A stretch of DNA of 64,000 nt from a virus, in IMG/VR virus record IMGVR_UViG_3300048580_000163, positions 1 through 64,000 of that record. One strand, written 5' to 3'. The position numbers were made by a program, and so were the translations under genes. The notes beneath the pieces were generated by a model. That model had not been told where the DNA came from. It worked only from the letters and a program-made list of their open reading frames with translations, and did no database searches. Each line of letters opens with the position of its first letter. Position 1 is the first letter of the stretch. Shown one piece after another: positions 20,966-30,428 of the stretch.

Positions 20966-21164
20966 AAAAGAAAAAATAGACCTTTACTTAAATAAATGGA
21001 TAAGCAGAAAGTTAACAGTATTTATTGTTGCTTCAATTGCATTATTCTTTAGTAAGGTTGATTCAGATAATTGGACTATAGTAGCTACAATGTATATAGC
21101 TGTAGAAGGCGCTACAAATATAGCAGAACGTTTAATTAAAGCAAAGAACAATAATGTCACTTAA
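20958..21164 (+). CDS. holin-like membrane protein, 68 aa
   Basis: N-terminal amphipathic, charged segment, then a hydrophobic span (LTVFIVASIALFF) and a second one (WTIVATMYIAVEGATNIA), with a basic C-terminus. Two spans in 68 residues just before another membrane protein and the endolysin make it the best holin candidate. Holins lack sequence motifs, so the call depends on topology and context. Confidence 0.6.
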   Translation: MSRKEKIDLYLNKWISRKLTVFIVASIALFFSKVDSDNWTIVATMYIAVEGATNIAERLIKAKNNNVT

Positions 21165-21333
21165 CGATTTGAAGATATACGGACTAAATTCGCTTGCTAT
21201 GGCTGTAAGTTTTTCTAATGTAGAAGCTACATTAAAGATATTCCTTTTATGCGTATCTATTATTTATACCATATTGAAGACCATAGAATTATTAAAGAAT
21301 AAAAAGAATGACAACAAAGGAGATAATTTCTAA
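21154..21333 (+). CDS. second small membrane protein of the lysis cassette, 59 aa
   Basis: ORF MSLNDLKIYGLNSLAMAVSF..., with one hydrophobic span (IFLLCVSIIYTILKTIELL) and a Lys/Asn-rich tail. It overlaps the preceding gene by 11 nt and the endolysin by 26 nt. Position and topology fit a holin partner, antiholin or pinholin. Confidence 0.6.
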   Translation: MSLNDLKIYGLNSLAMAVSFSNVEATLKIFLLCVSIIYTILKTIELLKNKKNDNKGDNF

Positions 21334-21772
21334 ATACGGAAAACCTAATGTAACTGGTGAAGGTTATCTTATGACTATTAATCTTCCGTACCCTATGCGA
21401 TTAGCTTGGGATACAGATACAAAGGTTACTAAAATGAGATGCCATAAATTAGTTGGCGCTAGATTCCTTGCTGTATTTAATGAAATACATAGAGTTTATG
21501 GCTATAATAAAATAGTTGATCTTGGTATTGATTTATTTGGAGGTTGTTTTAACTTTAGAAAGATGAGAGGTGGTGATGACTGGAGTACTCATTCTTGGGG
21601 AATTTCGATTGATTTAGATCCTGGTAGAAACCAATTAAAAGAAACGTCAAAAACAGCAAGATTTGCTAGACCAGAATATAAACCTATGATTGATATATTT
21701 TATAAACACGGATTTATATCGTTAGGTAGAGAGAAGAATTACGATTGGATGCATTTTGAAATAAAAGAATAA
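21308..21772 (+). CDS. endolysin, peptidase M15 family, 154 aa
   Basis: Zinc peptidase cutting peptidoglycan cross-links or stem peptides during lysis. The M15 signature is present: DDWSTHSWGISIDLDPG gives the first zinc His and Asp (SxHxxGxAxD-like) and YDWMHFEIKE gives the last zinc His. No signal peptide, so export through a holin pore is expected, matching the two membrane proteins before it. Cleavage specificity is not deducible. Confidence 0.9.
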   Translation: MTTKEIISKYGKPNVTGEGYLMTINLPYPMRLAWDTDTKVTKMRCHKLVGARFLAVFNEIHRVYGYNKIVDLGIDLFGGCFNFRKMRGGDDWSTHSWGISIDLDPGRNQLKETSKTARFARPEYKPMIDIFYKHGFISLGREKNYDWMHFEIKE

Positions 21773-21779
21773 AGTAACT

Positions 21780-22988
21780 ATGGCAAGAATAAAGACATAC
21801 ACAATAGATAACTTAATATCAGATAACGATATTATAATTGGAAGTGATAACGATAACTTTGACCAAACAAAGAATTATCAAGTATCAGCATTAAGACAAT
21901 ACATAGTAAGTGGGTTAGATCCAGAGACTGGAGGTAATCTAAAGATAACTACAATTGTAGATAATGATTCAGAGGAAACAACTCCTGAGGATTATTTCAA
22001 CAATTCAGAAACTCCAATTATTGTATTACATTATGAGATTGTATTCTTAATTTTAAATGGAAGAACATTTATATTTAGAAAAAATAACGATACTTATGGC
22101 GTTGATGAAACTCAAGTTGTATCAGGTGATTTTACAGAAATAGATATTACATCTATAATTAATGCAAATCTACAAGATTTAGATAACGTATTGAATCAAG
22201 GAAATGTATCTCAGGAAGACGCAAAAATAGGTTCTTTATTCTTGTATGATGAAACAAATACTAGTTACGGTAAGATATTTACAGATAAAGACACTTTCAT
22301 ATTTCAAAACCGTCAACTAAATAATATACTTGAAGCTGGAAGTGGATACATTACATTAAGAAACAATAACTCTACAAACGATAAATTCTCAATTCAAAAA
22401 CCAGCAGGTCTAACAACTGCAAGAACAGCTACATTCCAAAATGCATCTGGTACGATTGCTTATTTATCAGACATACCTACTATTGAAATTCAAGAATTAG
22501 CAGATGGAGATAACATATCTATTGAATCAAGCGATGGTGTATATACAATTAACTCGCAATACTACAATAGACCGTATGCAAATCATATTGAGCTTAGAGA
22601 TTCATTAACAAATACCACTTATTTTTCAGACGGTCAAAACTATGTATATGATGTTACAAGTCCAATAAACTCTATAAGAGTAAAGTTTAATGATCCTATA
22701 TTCAAGAATACAACAAGCAATGTTAAGGTTGCTTCGGTATTTATTGAGTTTGAATCAGGTGCTGAAATTAAGAAAACAAGAACAGATATATATAATACAA
22801 ATGTTTCATTAACTAGTAACTATATTACGTTTCCATTTAATTTTTCTTCTCTTAGCACTACTATTGGGGAAAGACCTATAGATGTAAAAGTTACTCTATA
22901 TCCAGACGTAATTACAAATGGAGTAGAATTATGTGATGGAACAATATCTGAATCAATATCAAATTTTTTAAACGATGATTTATTCTAA
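21780..22988 (+). CDS. putative tail fibre/virion protein, 402 aa
   Basis: N-terminus (RIKTYTIDNLISDNDIIIGS) is typical of a virion-anchoring domain. A long Asn/Thr/Ser-rich beta region follows, with a possible fibre repeat (ATFQNASGTIAYLSDIP), a motif common in receptor-binding fibres. The C-terminal third is beta-sandwich-like. It overlaps the next gene by 14 nt. Fibre function is inferred. Confidence 0.65.
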   Translation: MARIKTYTIDNLISDNDIIIGSDNDNFDQTKNYQVSALRQYIVSGLDPETGGNLKITTIVDNDSEETTPEDYFNNSETPIIVLHYEIVFLILNGRTFIFRKNNDTYGVDETQVVSGDFTEIDITSIINANLQDLDNVLNQGNVSQEDAKIGSLFLYDETNTSYGKIFTDKDTFIFQNRQLNNILEAGSGYITLRNNNSTNDKFSIQKPAGLTTARTATFQNASGTIAYLSDIPTIEIQELADGDNISIESSDGVYTINSQYYNRPYANHIELRDSLTNTTYFSDGQNYVYDVTSPINSIRVKFNDPIFKNTTSNVKVASVFIEFESGAEIKKTRTDIYNTNVSLTSNYITFPFNFSSLSTTIGERPIDVKVTLYPDVITNGVELCDGTISESISNFLNDDLF

Positions 22989-23535
22989 AATATTAAATCG
23001 AGTTATATTTATAGCTATTGGGGTTGTAATGGCTTTTTCTGTATTGCATTTCTGTGAATATAGAGGTGTCTCTGAAACAATAACATACAAAGATAAAATA
23101 ATAAAGATAACAGATACTTTAAGGGTAAAAGACAATAATATTGTTACTAAGTACAAGACTGTGTATATAAGAAAAACTGATACGTCTTTAGTGTATTTAG
23201 ATAAACCAGACACAACGTCAATTACAGCAAAAGTATACAACCAACCGATAGAAGGCAAGAGAGTTAAAGGTATTGCCCATATCACAACAACTGGGGAATT
23301 GTTAGATTTCTGTTCAGAGGTAGAAGTTAACGATACAATAAGAGAAACCACAATTACAAAATACAGAGATAGGAGTAAGGCTTTTGTTTCGGCATCGTAC
23401 AATACAAACAATCAATTGAATTTAGGAATTGATTGGAACATAAAGAATAAGATATTATTAAAGGGAGGTGTTGGATATGAAACACAAACGTTAAAGCCTT
23501 ATATTTCATTAGGAATCGGTATCCCTATATTTTAA
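22975..23535 (+). CDS. membrane-anchored, spanin-like protein, 186 aa
   Basis: One N-terminal membrane helix (VIFIAIGVVMAFSVLHF), a charged periplasmic region with repeated ITYKDKIIKITDTL-type strands, and a C-terminal beta-hairpin series ending PYISLGIGIPIF, which looks like outer-membrane strands. This layout could bridge both membranes and fits a single-molecule spanin or a phage envelope protein. It lies close to the endolysin. No experimental family is recalled with certainty. Confidence 0.55.
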   Translation: MIYSKILNRVIFIAIGVVMAFSVLHFCEYRGVSETITYKDKIIKITDTLRVKDNNIVTKYKTVYIRKTDTSLVYLDKPDTTSITAKVYNQPIEGKRVKGIAHITTTGELLDFCSEVEVNDTIRETTITKYRDRSKAFVSASYNTNNQLNLGIDWNIKNKILLKGGVGYETQTLKPYISLGIGIPIF

Positions 23536-23536
23536 T

Positions 23537-23544
23537 TATCTTTG
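23537..23544 (+). promoter_or_regulatory. rightward -7 element TATCTTTG
   Basis: TATCTTTGCATA, 25 nt before the ATG at 23569; serves the packaging genes. Confidence 0.65.
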
Positions 23545-23568
23545 CATATATTTTTAATTTAATTTAAT

Positions 23569-23793
23569 ATGAATTTAGTAAGAAAGATATCCGTTAAAAT
23601 GGATAATAACAATATTATGCACTACCAAGTGAACAGTAATGTATTTGGTGGCTCTGGAGTAGTTTCAGATATAATAAAGGAAGATATGTTCTTTGACATC
23701 TATGTAAAGGAAATAGATAGCGATGTAAAAGCTATATGGAAGTCTTTTAATTTAAGCAATGTAATTCATATCGAATACTATACGCAATTATAG
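23569..23793 (+). CDS. small protein before terminase, 74 aa
   Basis: MNLVRKISVKMDNNNIMHYQ..., alternating strands and a C-terminal helix. First gene of the packaging unit; too short and without HTH evidence to be called a small terminase. Unknown. Confidence 0.65.
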   Translation: MNLVRKISVKMDNNNIMHYQVNSNVFGGSGVVSDIIKEDMFFDIYVKEIDSDVKAIWKSFNLSNVIHIEYYTQL

Positions 23794-23797
23794 TCTT

Positions 23798-24340
23798 ATG
23801 AGAAGTCCACATTATTTTATAGTTAGACCTTTCAATAAAGAGAGGTATTCTAATAATTCATCTAATGGATTAATTTTAAATATATCTGTTGAGGACCACA
23901 ACTTCACACAAAGATTAGCAGAAGTAGTATCAACACCTATTGGTTATGAAGGGGATGTAGAAATTGGAGATACAATAGTTGTACATCACAATACATTTAG
24001 GATTCAATATAATAATCAAGGGTTTCCTTTGGAGAGTAAATATCATATTAAAGATGACTTATTTTATGTTGAGAAGGAATTAGCTTATATGGTTATAAAG
24101 GGTGATGATAAAATTGCATTACCTCCATTTTGTTTTATAGAGCCTACAACTATCAATGATAAGTATGAAGGACATAAAGAGAATGAACAAATATGTATCT
24201 TAAAGTATAAGAATAAAGATATGACTAATCTAAACGAAGGTTCGTTGATTGGCGTTAAGAAAGATTCAGAATACGAGTTCAAGATATTTGACGAGAAGTT
24301 ATATATGATTAATCAAAATAGAATTATATTGCATTTATGA
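23798..24340 (+). CDS. GroES-fold co-chaperonin-like protein, 180 aa
   Basis: Resembles Cpn10 proteins in order: FIVRPFNKERY, a loop with SSNGLILNISVED, RLAEVVSTPIGYEGDVEIGD then TIVVHHNTF, and a final strand after DEKLYMINQNRIILHL. It is longer than GroES (180 against about 95 aa) because of an insertion in the middle, as in phage T4 gp31-like lids. It could be a capsid-folding lid for host or phage GroEL. It overlaps terL by 4 nt. Moderate confidence. Confidence 0.5.
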   Translation: MRSPHYFIVRPFNKERYSNNSSNGLILNISVEDHNFTQRLAEVVSTPIGYEGDVEIGDTIVVHHNTFRIQYNNQGFPLESKYHIKDDLFYVEKELAYMVIKGDDKIALPPFCFIEPTTINDKYEGHKENEQICILKYKNKDMTNLNEGSLIGVKKDSEYEFKIFDEKLYMINQNRIILHL

Positions 24341-26967
24341 TAGGATTAAGTAAAGATATAGAGATAGCTGTTGAAACTGTAATCGAAGGATTAGAGTATA
24401 GCACTGATATGTCTTTAATTGAACCTGACAAGGTAAAGACTATTGTAAAGGCTAAGGTTGATTCATTTAAGTATGGTAAGGAATTACTACTTAGATGGCA
24501 AAACAGCACAAACGCTCCTTCTGAGGATAAATTTAAGAAATATGTAGTAAGACTTGTTAAGGCTGGAGATATTGCCTTAGGAGTCCTTAGAGACGCTTTA
24601 CGTTCAAAGATTGACTACGATGATTTAGATCCTTCAAAACACCACTTAGCTATTTCAGTTAAACCATCAATTCATCAAGCGATTGTAGAAATTGATTCAT
24701 CACTTATTGAATTAAGACTTCAAATAGATGCTGATAAAATTAATCTTAAGGAGAATGAGTTTAAGAGAGGGTATCCTGAGAAGTTTGCTTGTGGAGAGTT
24801 TTTACCAAGAAAGAACTATTATAAAGAATGGTATGATGAAGAAAATGATTCAATCATATTAGACCCTAATGGTACAAGGGGTGAGGTAATAAACCTTAGT
24901 GGTTTAAATATAACTCTACCAAAAGTACCTTACAGAAAAGATATATTATTCTGGGATAAGAAGAAGGAAGATCAATATTGGAGAAGATTAGATGTGCCAA
25001 GTGGTTTATCTCAAGAAAACGCAGAAGCATACACTGAATACATTATAGAGGAATTTAGGAGAAGAAGAGAGGGTATCTGGTTTATGAATAATGGAAAACC
25101 TCAGTATCTAACTGGTAGTCATTACTTTGCACTTCAATGGGTAAAGATGGAAGATTCAGGTGGATATATGGACTTCAGGACAGCCCAAAGAGATATGTTT
25201 TATTTCACAGAGGCTTGTATTGTAGACCCTCGATGTTTAGGTGAGTTATTTGTAAAATCAAGACGTACAGGTTATACCTATCAAATTATATGTCAACTAC
25301 TTAATGATGCAACCTCAACTTCAAATGCAAGAATAGGTATGACATCAAAAACTAATGATGATGCTGCAAAGGCATTCTCTAAGTTTAGTTATGCATTCCT
25401 TAATTTACCATTCTTCTTTAAACCTATTGTAAGGGGTATTGAAGATTCAAAGAAAGCCTTAGATTTTGCAAGACCGCAAGACAAGAGTAAGTTATCTAAG
25501 AAGAATAGAGATACAAATACAGATGATTACTTAAATACGTTAGTAGACTTCTTACCAACAAAGGATTCAGCTTATGATGGTCAAAAGATGTTTAGATATC
25601 TTGGAGATGAGGCATCTAAGTGGGAAAAGCCTGCTAACTTCGAGAAGCATTGGGGTCAAGTATCACCAACATTCGATACAGGTGGTAAAATTGTAGGGAA
25701 GGCATTTATAGGCTCAACCGTTAATGCGATGAATAAGGGTGGAGAAGAATTCTTCAAACTATACAAGTCATCAAGTATTAAGAAGAGAAATAAGATTACA
25801 GGTAGAACACCATCAGGGTTGTACTCGTACTTTCTTCCAGCTCATAAGAATATGGAGGAATTCACAGATAAATATGGTGTTTGCCACGAAGTTATAGAGA
25901 AGGGTAGTTTTTACTACAATGTGTATGGTGATAAGAAGACTATTGGTAGTGTTCAATTCTTAGAGGCGAAGAGAAGTAGTAAGAGAAAGGAAAGCGACAT
26001 TTCTTATAATGAGGAATTAAGAGCATTCCCTATGACTATAGATGAAGCATTTAGAGATGAGTTGTTGCAATCTACCTTTAACATAGAAAAGATAATAGAC
26101 CAAATAAAGATAAATGAAGACCACGATGCTGATAGCAAAATTGCGGTTGGTAATTTCCAATGGAGAGATGGTATTAAAGATACAATAGTTGATTTCCACC
26201 CTAATGAGAAAGGAAGATTTAAGCTATCTTGGATACCTCCAGAGGAGATGAGGAATAAATTTGAGACAAAAAGTGGTCCAGGAGGACACTCAAAATACCC
26301 ATTAAATGGAGATATAGGGGCTTTCGGTTGTGATACATACGATATATCAGGAACAGTAGAAGGTGTTAGAAAAGATGGTTCTTACGATGAAGATACCAAT
26401 AGAGCTTCAAAGGGAGCTTTACACGGACTAACGGGATTTAGTTTTTCTAATGCACCTAATCATACGTTCTTTTTAGAGTATGTAGCAAGACCAAAAACCG
26501 CAGAGATATTCTTTGAAGATGTATTAATGGCGTGTGTATTTTATGGTATGCCTATATTAGCAGAGAATAATAAGCCACGTTTATTATATCACTTTAAGAA
26601 TAGAGGGTATAGAGGTTTTAGTATAACTCGTTTTGATAAGGCTGAAAATAGGCTTTCACCAACAGAGAAAGAATTAGGAGGTATGCCTAACTCCTCTGAA
26701 GATGTTAAGCAAATGCACGCAACAGCTATTGAATCTTACATAGAGAAATACGTTGGTAGTAATGCAGATGACGATGAAGTGCCTCAGAATATAGTGTTTA
26801 ATGACACACTAAAGGATTGGATTAAGTTTGATATTAATAATAGAACAAAGTTTGATGCCTCTATTAGTTCTGGTTTAGCTATAATGGCAGTAAATAGAAA
26901 AATGTATGCTCCAGCACAGAAGGTGACTGAGGATATAGTTATAAATTTTAAGACTTATAATAAATAA
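24337..26967 (+). CDS. terL: large terminase subunit, 876 aa
   Basis: DNA-packaging motor ATPase and nuclease. The Walker A-like loop is VKSRRTGYTYQ (about residues 305-315) and the Walker B acidic pair is in YLGDEASKW (about 420). In the nuclease domain GAFGCDTYDIS (about 660) supplies a metal-binding Asp. The chain is longer than usual (400-700 aa), mainly through a 200-residue N-terminal extension that may replace or bind the small subunit. It precedes the portal gene by 8 nt. Confidence 0.85.
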   Translation: MIGLSKDIEIAVETVIEGLEYSTDMSLIEPDKVKTIVKAKVDSFKYGKELLLRWQNSTNAPSEDKFKKYVVRLVKAGDIALGVLRDALRSKIDYDDLDPSKHHLAISVKPSIHQAIVEIDSSLIELRLQIDADKINLKENEFKRGYPEKFACGEFLPRKNYYKEWYDEENDSIILDPNGTRGEVINLSGLNITLPKVPYRKDILFWDKKKEDQYWRRLDVPSGLSQENAEAYTEYIIEEFRRRREGIWFMNNGKPQYLTGSHYFALQWVKMEDSGGYMDFRTAQRDMFYFTEACIVDPRCLGELFVKSRRTGYTYQIICQLLNDATSTSNARIGMTSKTNDDAAKAFSKFSYAFLNLPFFFKPIVRGIEDSKKALDFARPQDKSKLSKKNRDTNTDDYLNTLVDFLPTKDSAYDGQKMFRYLGDEASKWEKPANFEKHWGQVSPTFDTGGKIVGKAFIGSTVNAMNKGGEEFFKLYKSSSIKKRNKITGRTPSGLYSYFLPAHKNMEEFTDKYGVCHEVIEKGSFYYNVYGDKKTIGSVQFLEAKRSSKRKESDISYNEELRAFPMTIDEAFRDELLQSTFNIEKIIDQIKINEDHDADSKIAVGNFQWRDGIKDTIVDFHPNEKGRFKLSWIPPEEMRNKFETKSGPGGHSKYPLNGDIGAFGCDTYDISGTVEGVRKDGSYDEDTNRASKGALHGLTGFSFSNAPNHTFFLEYVARPKTAEIFFEDVLMACVFYGMPILAENNKPRLLYHFKNRGYRGFSITRFDKAENRLSPTEKELGGMPNSSEDVKQMHATAIESYIEKYVGSNADDDEVPQNIVFNDTLKDWIKFDINNRTKFDASISSGLAIMAVNRKMYAPAQKVTEDIVINFKTYNK

Positions 26968-26975
26968 AGTAAAAA

Positions 26976-29417
26976 ATGATAAAGAAGAAAGCGGAAGGTA
27001 TTTCCATTCCTTACAGAAGTTTTCCAAATCAAAATGTACCATTTGAGGTTCAAAAGGGAAAAGATTATGGATTACAAGTTGGCGAAAGTATTCAAGCAGA
27101 ATGGTTTAAAAGAGAAAGCTCTACCTGTAAGTATTATCAACAAAGAGATGAATTTCACAAGAGAAGAATGTATGCTAATGGATTGCAGAGTGTTGCAAGA
27201 TATAAGGAGTACTTCGCTGTTAATGGAGATATGTCTTATTTGAATTTAGATTGGAAGGTTATACCAGTTATCCCTAAGTATGTAGATATAATTGCTAATG
27301 GAATGGCTCAGAGAGAATTCTCTATTAATGCTATTGCAGTAGACCCTACATCTGTTGAAGAAAAATCAAAGAAGAGAGAGAATCTTAAGACAGATATGAT
27401 TGGGAAGGAGTTAGCTCAAAAAATAAAGAATGATGTTGGGATTGAAGTAACTTCTGTTCCTTTAGATCAAATACCAGAAAGTGAAGATGAGATAGATATT
27501 AAGATGGAGTTTGAATTTAAGCCACCAATTGAACAAGCTGTAGAGATAGCTGTTGAAACGGTATTTAAAGAGAATAACTACAACGAAATTACAAGAAGAA
27601 AAATAGAGAAGGATATAATCGAGATTGGTGTTGGTTTTGGAAAACATAGATTCGTTCCTGGAGACGGAATTAAGATTGAATATGTTGACCCTGCAAACTT
27701 AATTTGGTCGTACACAGAAGACCCTTACTTTCAAGATTGCTTCTACTACGGAGAATACAAGAATACAAATTTATCAGAAGTTTATAAGGAATTTCCAAAT
27801 CTAACTGATGAGCAAAAACAAAGACTACAAAGCATATCTTCATCTTGGAATAACTATTATGAATTGAACCTTAATGGTCAATCTCAAGATGTATTAGATG
27901 GTAAATTAGGCTTATTGTACTTTAATTACAAAACCTCAAGAGAGAAAGTTTGGAAGAAGAAGAAGAATTCAAAGGGTGGATTAAAAGTTATCGCAAAAGA
28001 TAATGACTTTGTATATAAAGGAACAGGTGATGCCGACTTTGAGAAATTAACTAAGATTGAAGAGGTGTGGTTCGAAGGTATTTTAGTACTAGGAACAAAT
28101 ATCTTATTAAAGTGGGAGGTTTGTAAGAATATGGTTAAGGAGAAATCAAACTTAAACAAAGTACAGCCTAACTACATTGGTATTGCTCCTAAAATGTATA
28201 AAGGACATATAGACTCAACTGTGAACAGAATGATACCATTTGCAGATGACATTCAGATGTCTTGGTTAAAGCTACAACAAATAAAACAAAGAGTTGTTCC
28301 TGATGGTCAATACATTGATGTTGATGGGCTAGTAGGTATTAATCTTGGTGGTGGAAATAAATACACCGTAGAAGACGCTATGAATATGTACTTCCAAACA
28401 GGTTCTGTTATCGGTAGAAGTTCTAATGTAGGCGGTGAATTTAACAATGCTAAAGTGCCTATTCAAGAGATTAGACATTCATCAGGTCAAGATAAGATTA
28501 GTTCATTATGGGATTCAATTCAAATATCTATGGATATGATTGCATCTGTAACAGGAATTAATCAAGCTATTGATGCAAGTAATCCTGATAAGAATAGTTT
28601 AGTTGGTATTCAAAAGATGGCAGCGTATTCTTCAAATGTAGCGACAAGACACATATTAGCAGGCAGTATGTTTGTTACAAGAGAGTTAGCTAAATGCATT
28701 ACAATTCGTATTGCAGACGTATTACAATTCTCTGAGACCAAACAAGACTTGATAAATAAAATATCAGCTAACAATGTTACTGCGTTGGATAAGATTAAGA
28801 ATATGTATATCCACGACTTTGCTATAAACATCGAATTAACACCTGACGAAGAAGAAAGAGCTAAATTAGAAGGGGATATTACATTTGAAATTCAACAAGG
28901 AAATCTTGGTGTAGAAGATAAGTATGCTATTCTTGGTATTAAGAATTTATCCTTAGCATCTAAATACCTTTCAATTAAGAAGGAGAAGAGAATGAAGGAG
29001 AGACAAGAGCAAAAAATGCAAGAAATTAATGCTCAAACTCAAGGTAATATGCAATCTGCTCAAGCTGCTTCAGAAGGCAAGGCTCAGTTAATTCAATTAG
29101 AAGGTCAAAGTAAAGCGATGGTAGAGCAAGCAAGAGTAGCTGCCGAGATAGAGAAGATGAAGGCTGAAGTTGAAATGAAGCTTATGCTTATGGAGAAAGA
29201 GTTTGGATACCAAATGCAACTTAAGGGGATTGAGGTTGATGGTATGAAGACCAAAGAACAAATGAAGGAGGATAGAAAAGACGAGAGAACAAAATTACAA
29301 GCTACACAGCAATCTAAGATGATAGAGCAACGTAAAAAAGATTTACCTGCGGTGTCATTCGAGAGTAATGAAGATAGTCTTAATGGGTTTGACTTAAGTT
29401 CTTTTGACCCTAGATAA
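26976..29417 (+). CDS. portal protein, 813 aa
   Basis: Dodecameric portal through which DNA enters and leaves the head. Position directly after terL and before scaffold and capsid genes, and an alpha/beta core with NLIWSYTEDPYFQDCFYYGE, YIDVDGLVGINLGGGNKY and later SVTGINQAID support this. The C-terminal 150 residues are Gln/Lys/Glu-rich coiled coil (QEINAQTQGNMQSAQAASEG and on), as in barrel or crown domains of large podovirus portals. Confidence 0.8.
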   Translation: MIKKKAEGISIPYRSFPNQNVPFEVQKGKDYGLQVGESIQAEWFKRESSTCKYYQQRDEFHKRRMYANGLQSVARYKEYFAVNGDMSYLNLDWKVIPVIPKYVDIIANGMAQREFSINAIAVDPTSVEEKSKKRENLKTDMIGKELAQKIKNDVGIEVTSVPLDQIPESEDEIDIKMEFEFKPPIEQAVEIAVETVFKENNYNEITRRKIEKDIIEIGVGFGKHRFVPGDGIKIEYVDPANLIWSYTEDPYFQDCFYYGEYKNTNLSEVYKEFPNLTDEQKQRLQSISSSWNNYYELNLNGQSQDVLDGKLGLLYFNYKTSREKVWKKKKNSKGGLKVIAKDNDFVYKGTGDADFEKLTKIEEVWFEGILVLGTNILLKWEVCKNMVKEKSNLNKVQPNYIGIAPKMYKGHIDSTVNRMIPFADDIQMSWLKLQQIKQRVVPDGQYIDVDGLVGINLGGGNKYTVEDAMNMYFQTGSVIGRSSNVGGEFNNAKVPIQEIRHSSGQDKISSLWDSIQISMDMIASVTGINQAIDASNPDKNSLVGIQKMAAYSSNVATRHILAGSMFVTRELAKCITIRIADVLQFSETKQDLINKISANNVTALDKIKNMYIHDFAINIELTPDEEERAKLEGDITFEIQQGNLGVEDKYAILGIKNLSLASKYLSIKKEKRMKERQEQKMQEINAQTQGNMQSAQAASEGKAQLIQLEGQSKAMVEQARVAAEIEKMKAEVEMKLMLMEKEFGYQMQLKGIEVDGMKTKEQMKEDRKDERTKLQATQQSKMIEQRKKDLPAVSFESNEDSLNGFDLSSFDPR

Positions 29418-29425
29418 AAAATAGT

Positions 29426-29433
29426 TATATTTG
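29426..29433 (+). promoter_or_regulatory. rightward -7 element TATATTTG for the homing endonuclease
   Basis: TATATTTGCAAT, only 13 nt before the ATG at 29446, giving the inserted gene its own promoter. Confidence 0.6.
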
Positions 29434-29445
29434 CAATAAAAAAAT

Positions 29446-30348
29446 ATGATAGGAATATACAAGATAACTTCTCCGTCTGGGAAAATATATATAGGTCAAA
29501 GTACAAATATAAACAGCAGAATAAGAAAATACAGAAATAACAACTGTAAAAATCAAGTTAGATTGTATAATTCTATCTTAAGTTATGGATTTAAAAATCA
29601 TAGTTTTGATATTATTGAAGAGTGCTTTATAAACGAATTAAACGAAAAGGAAAGGTTTTGGCAAGATCATTATAACTCCACAGGAAATGAAGGATTGAAT
29701 TGTAAACTTACAGAAACAGATTCTCTTAGTGGTAAGCATTCAGAAGAAACAAAGTCAAAAATAGGATTTTCTAATAAAGGTAAAAAAAGAAGCGCAGAGC
29801 AAATAGAGAATATGTCTATTGTAATGAAGGGTAAATTTTCTGGGGAAAAACATCCAATGTATGGTAAAAATCATACTGAAGAAACTAAAGATAAAATATC
29901 TGAATCAAAAAAAGGCAATAAAAATATGCTTGGCAAAAATCATTCAGACGAATCTAAAGAGAAAATATCTAATTCACTTAAAGGATTTAAGCATACAGAA
30001 GAAAGTAAAATAAAAATATCAAAAGGATTAGTAGGTAGAAAAGTATCTATTGAAACTAGAAAGAAAATATCAGAAAGCAATAAAGGAACTGTATTTTCAA
30101 AAGAAAGAAGGGAGAAAATATCCAACGCATTAAAAGGAAGGGTGTTATCAAAAGAGTGCTTAGAAAAAAGAAGCAAAAGTATATCTGGGGAAAATAATTA
30201 CAAATCAAAATTAGTCTTAGATTTAGATAGTGGAATATATTATTATTGCGTAAGAGAAGCTGCTGTGGCTAGAAATATAAATATATCTACACTGAATAAT
30301 TACTTAAGTGGAAATAGACCAAATAAAACAAGTCTAATATATGTTTAA
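29446..30348 (+). CDS. GIY-YIG homing endonuclease with NUMOD3 repeats, 300 aa
   Basis: The N-terminal GIY-YIG nuclease begins MIGIYKITSPSGKIYIGQS (GIY...YIG), with the catalytic Arg in NSRIRKYR and Glu in NEKERFWQDHY. About six NUMOD3 DNA-binding repeats follow (HSEETKSKIGFSNKGKK, HTEETKDKISESKKGNK and so on). A C-terminal HTH-like NUMOD1 segment (REAAVARNINISTLNNYL) completes it. It is a selfish free-standing endonuclease inserted between portal and scaffold genes without disrupting either. Confidence 0.93.
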   Translation: MIGIYKITSPSGKIYIGQSTNINSRIRKYRNNNCKNQVRLYNSILSYGFKNHSFDIIEECFINELNEKERFWQDHYNSTGNEGLNCKLTETDSLSGKHSEETKSKIGFSNKGKKRSAEQIENMSIVMKGKFSGEKHPMYGKNHTEETKDKISESKKGNKNMLGKNHSDESKEKISNSLKGFKHTEESKIKISKGLVGRKVSIETRKKISESNKGTVFSKERREKISNALKGRVLSKECLEKRSKSISGENNYKSKLVLDLDSGIYYYCVREAAVARNINISTLNNYLSGNRPNKTSLIYV

Positions 30349-30391
30349 ATTATCAGAATTCGAACCACGATAAATAAAAACTATTATTTTG

Positions 30392-30399
30392 TAATTTTG
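30392..30399 (+). promoter_or_regulatory. rightward -7 element TAATTTTG
   Basis: TAATTTTGCAGA, 30 nt before the scaffold gene; restores transcription after the endonuclease insert. Confidence 0.5.
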
Positions 30400-30428
30400 C
30401 AGAGAAATTTAATTAAATCAAATACTAT

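Noticed and set aside
23569-23793. Small terminase subunit directly before terL
   Set aside because: Position is suggestive, but the protein is beta-rich with no HTH and only 74 aa; not supported.
29105-29506. Minus-strand frame of 133 aa over the end of the portal gene
   Set aside because: Antisense to the portal coiled coil and the start of the endonuclease; Ser/Phe/Ile-rich shadow without promoter.
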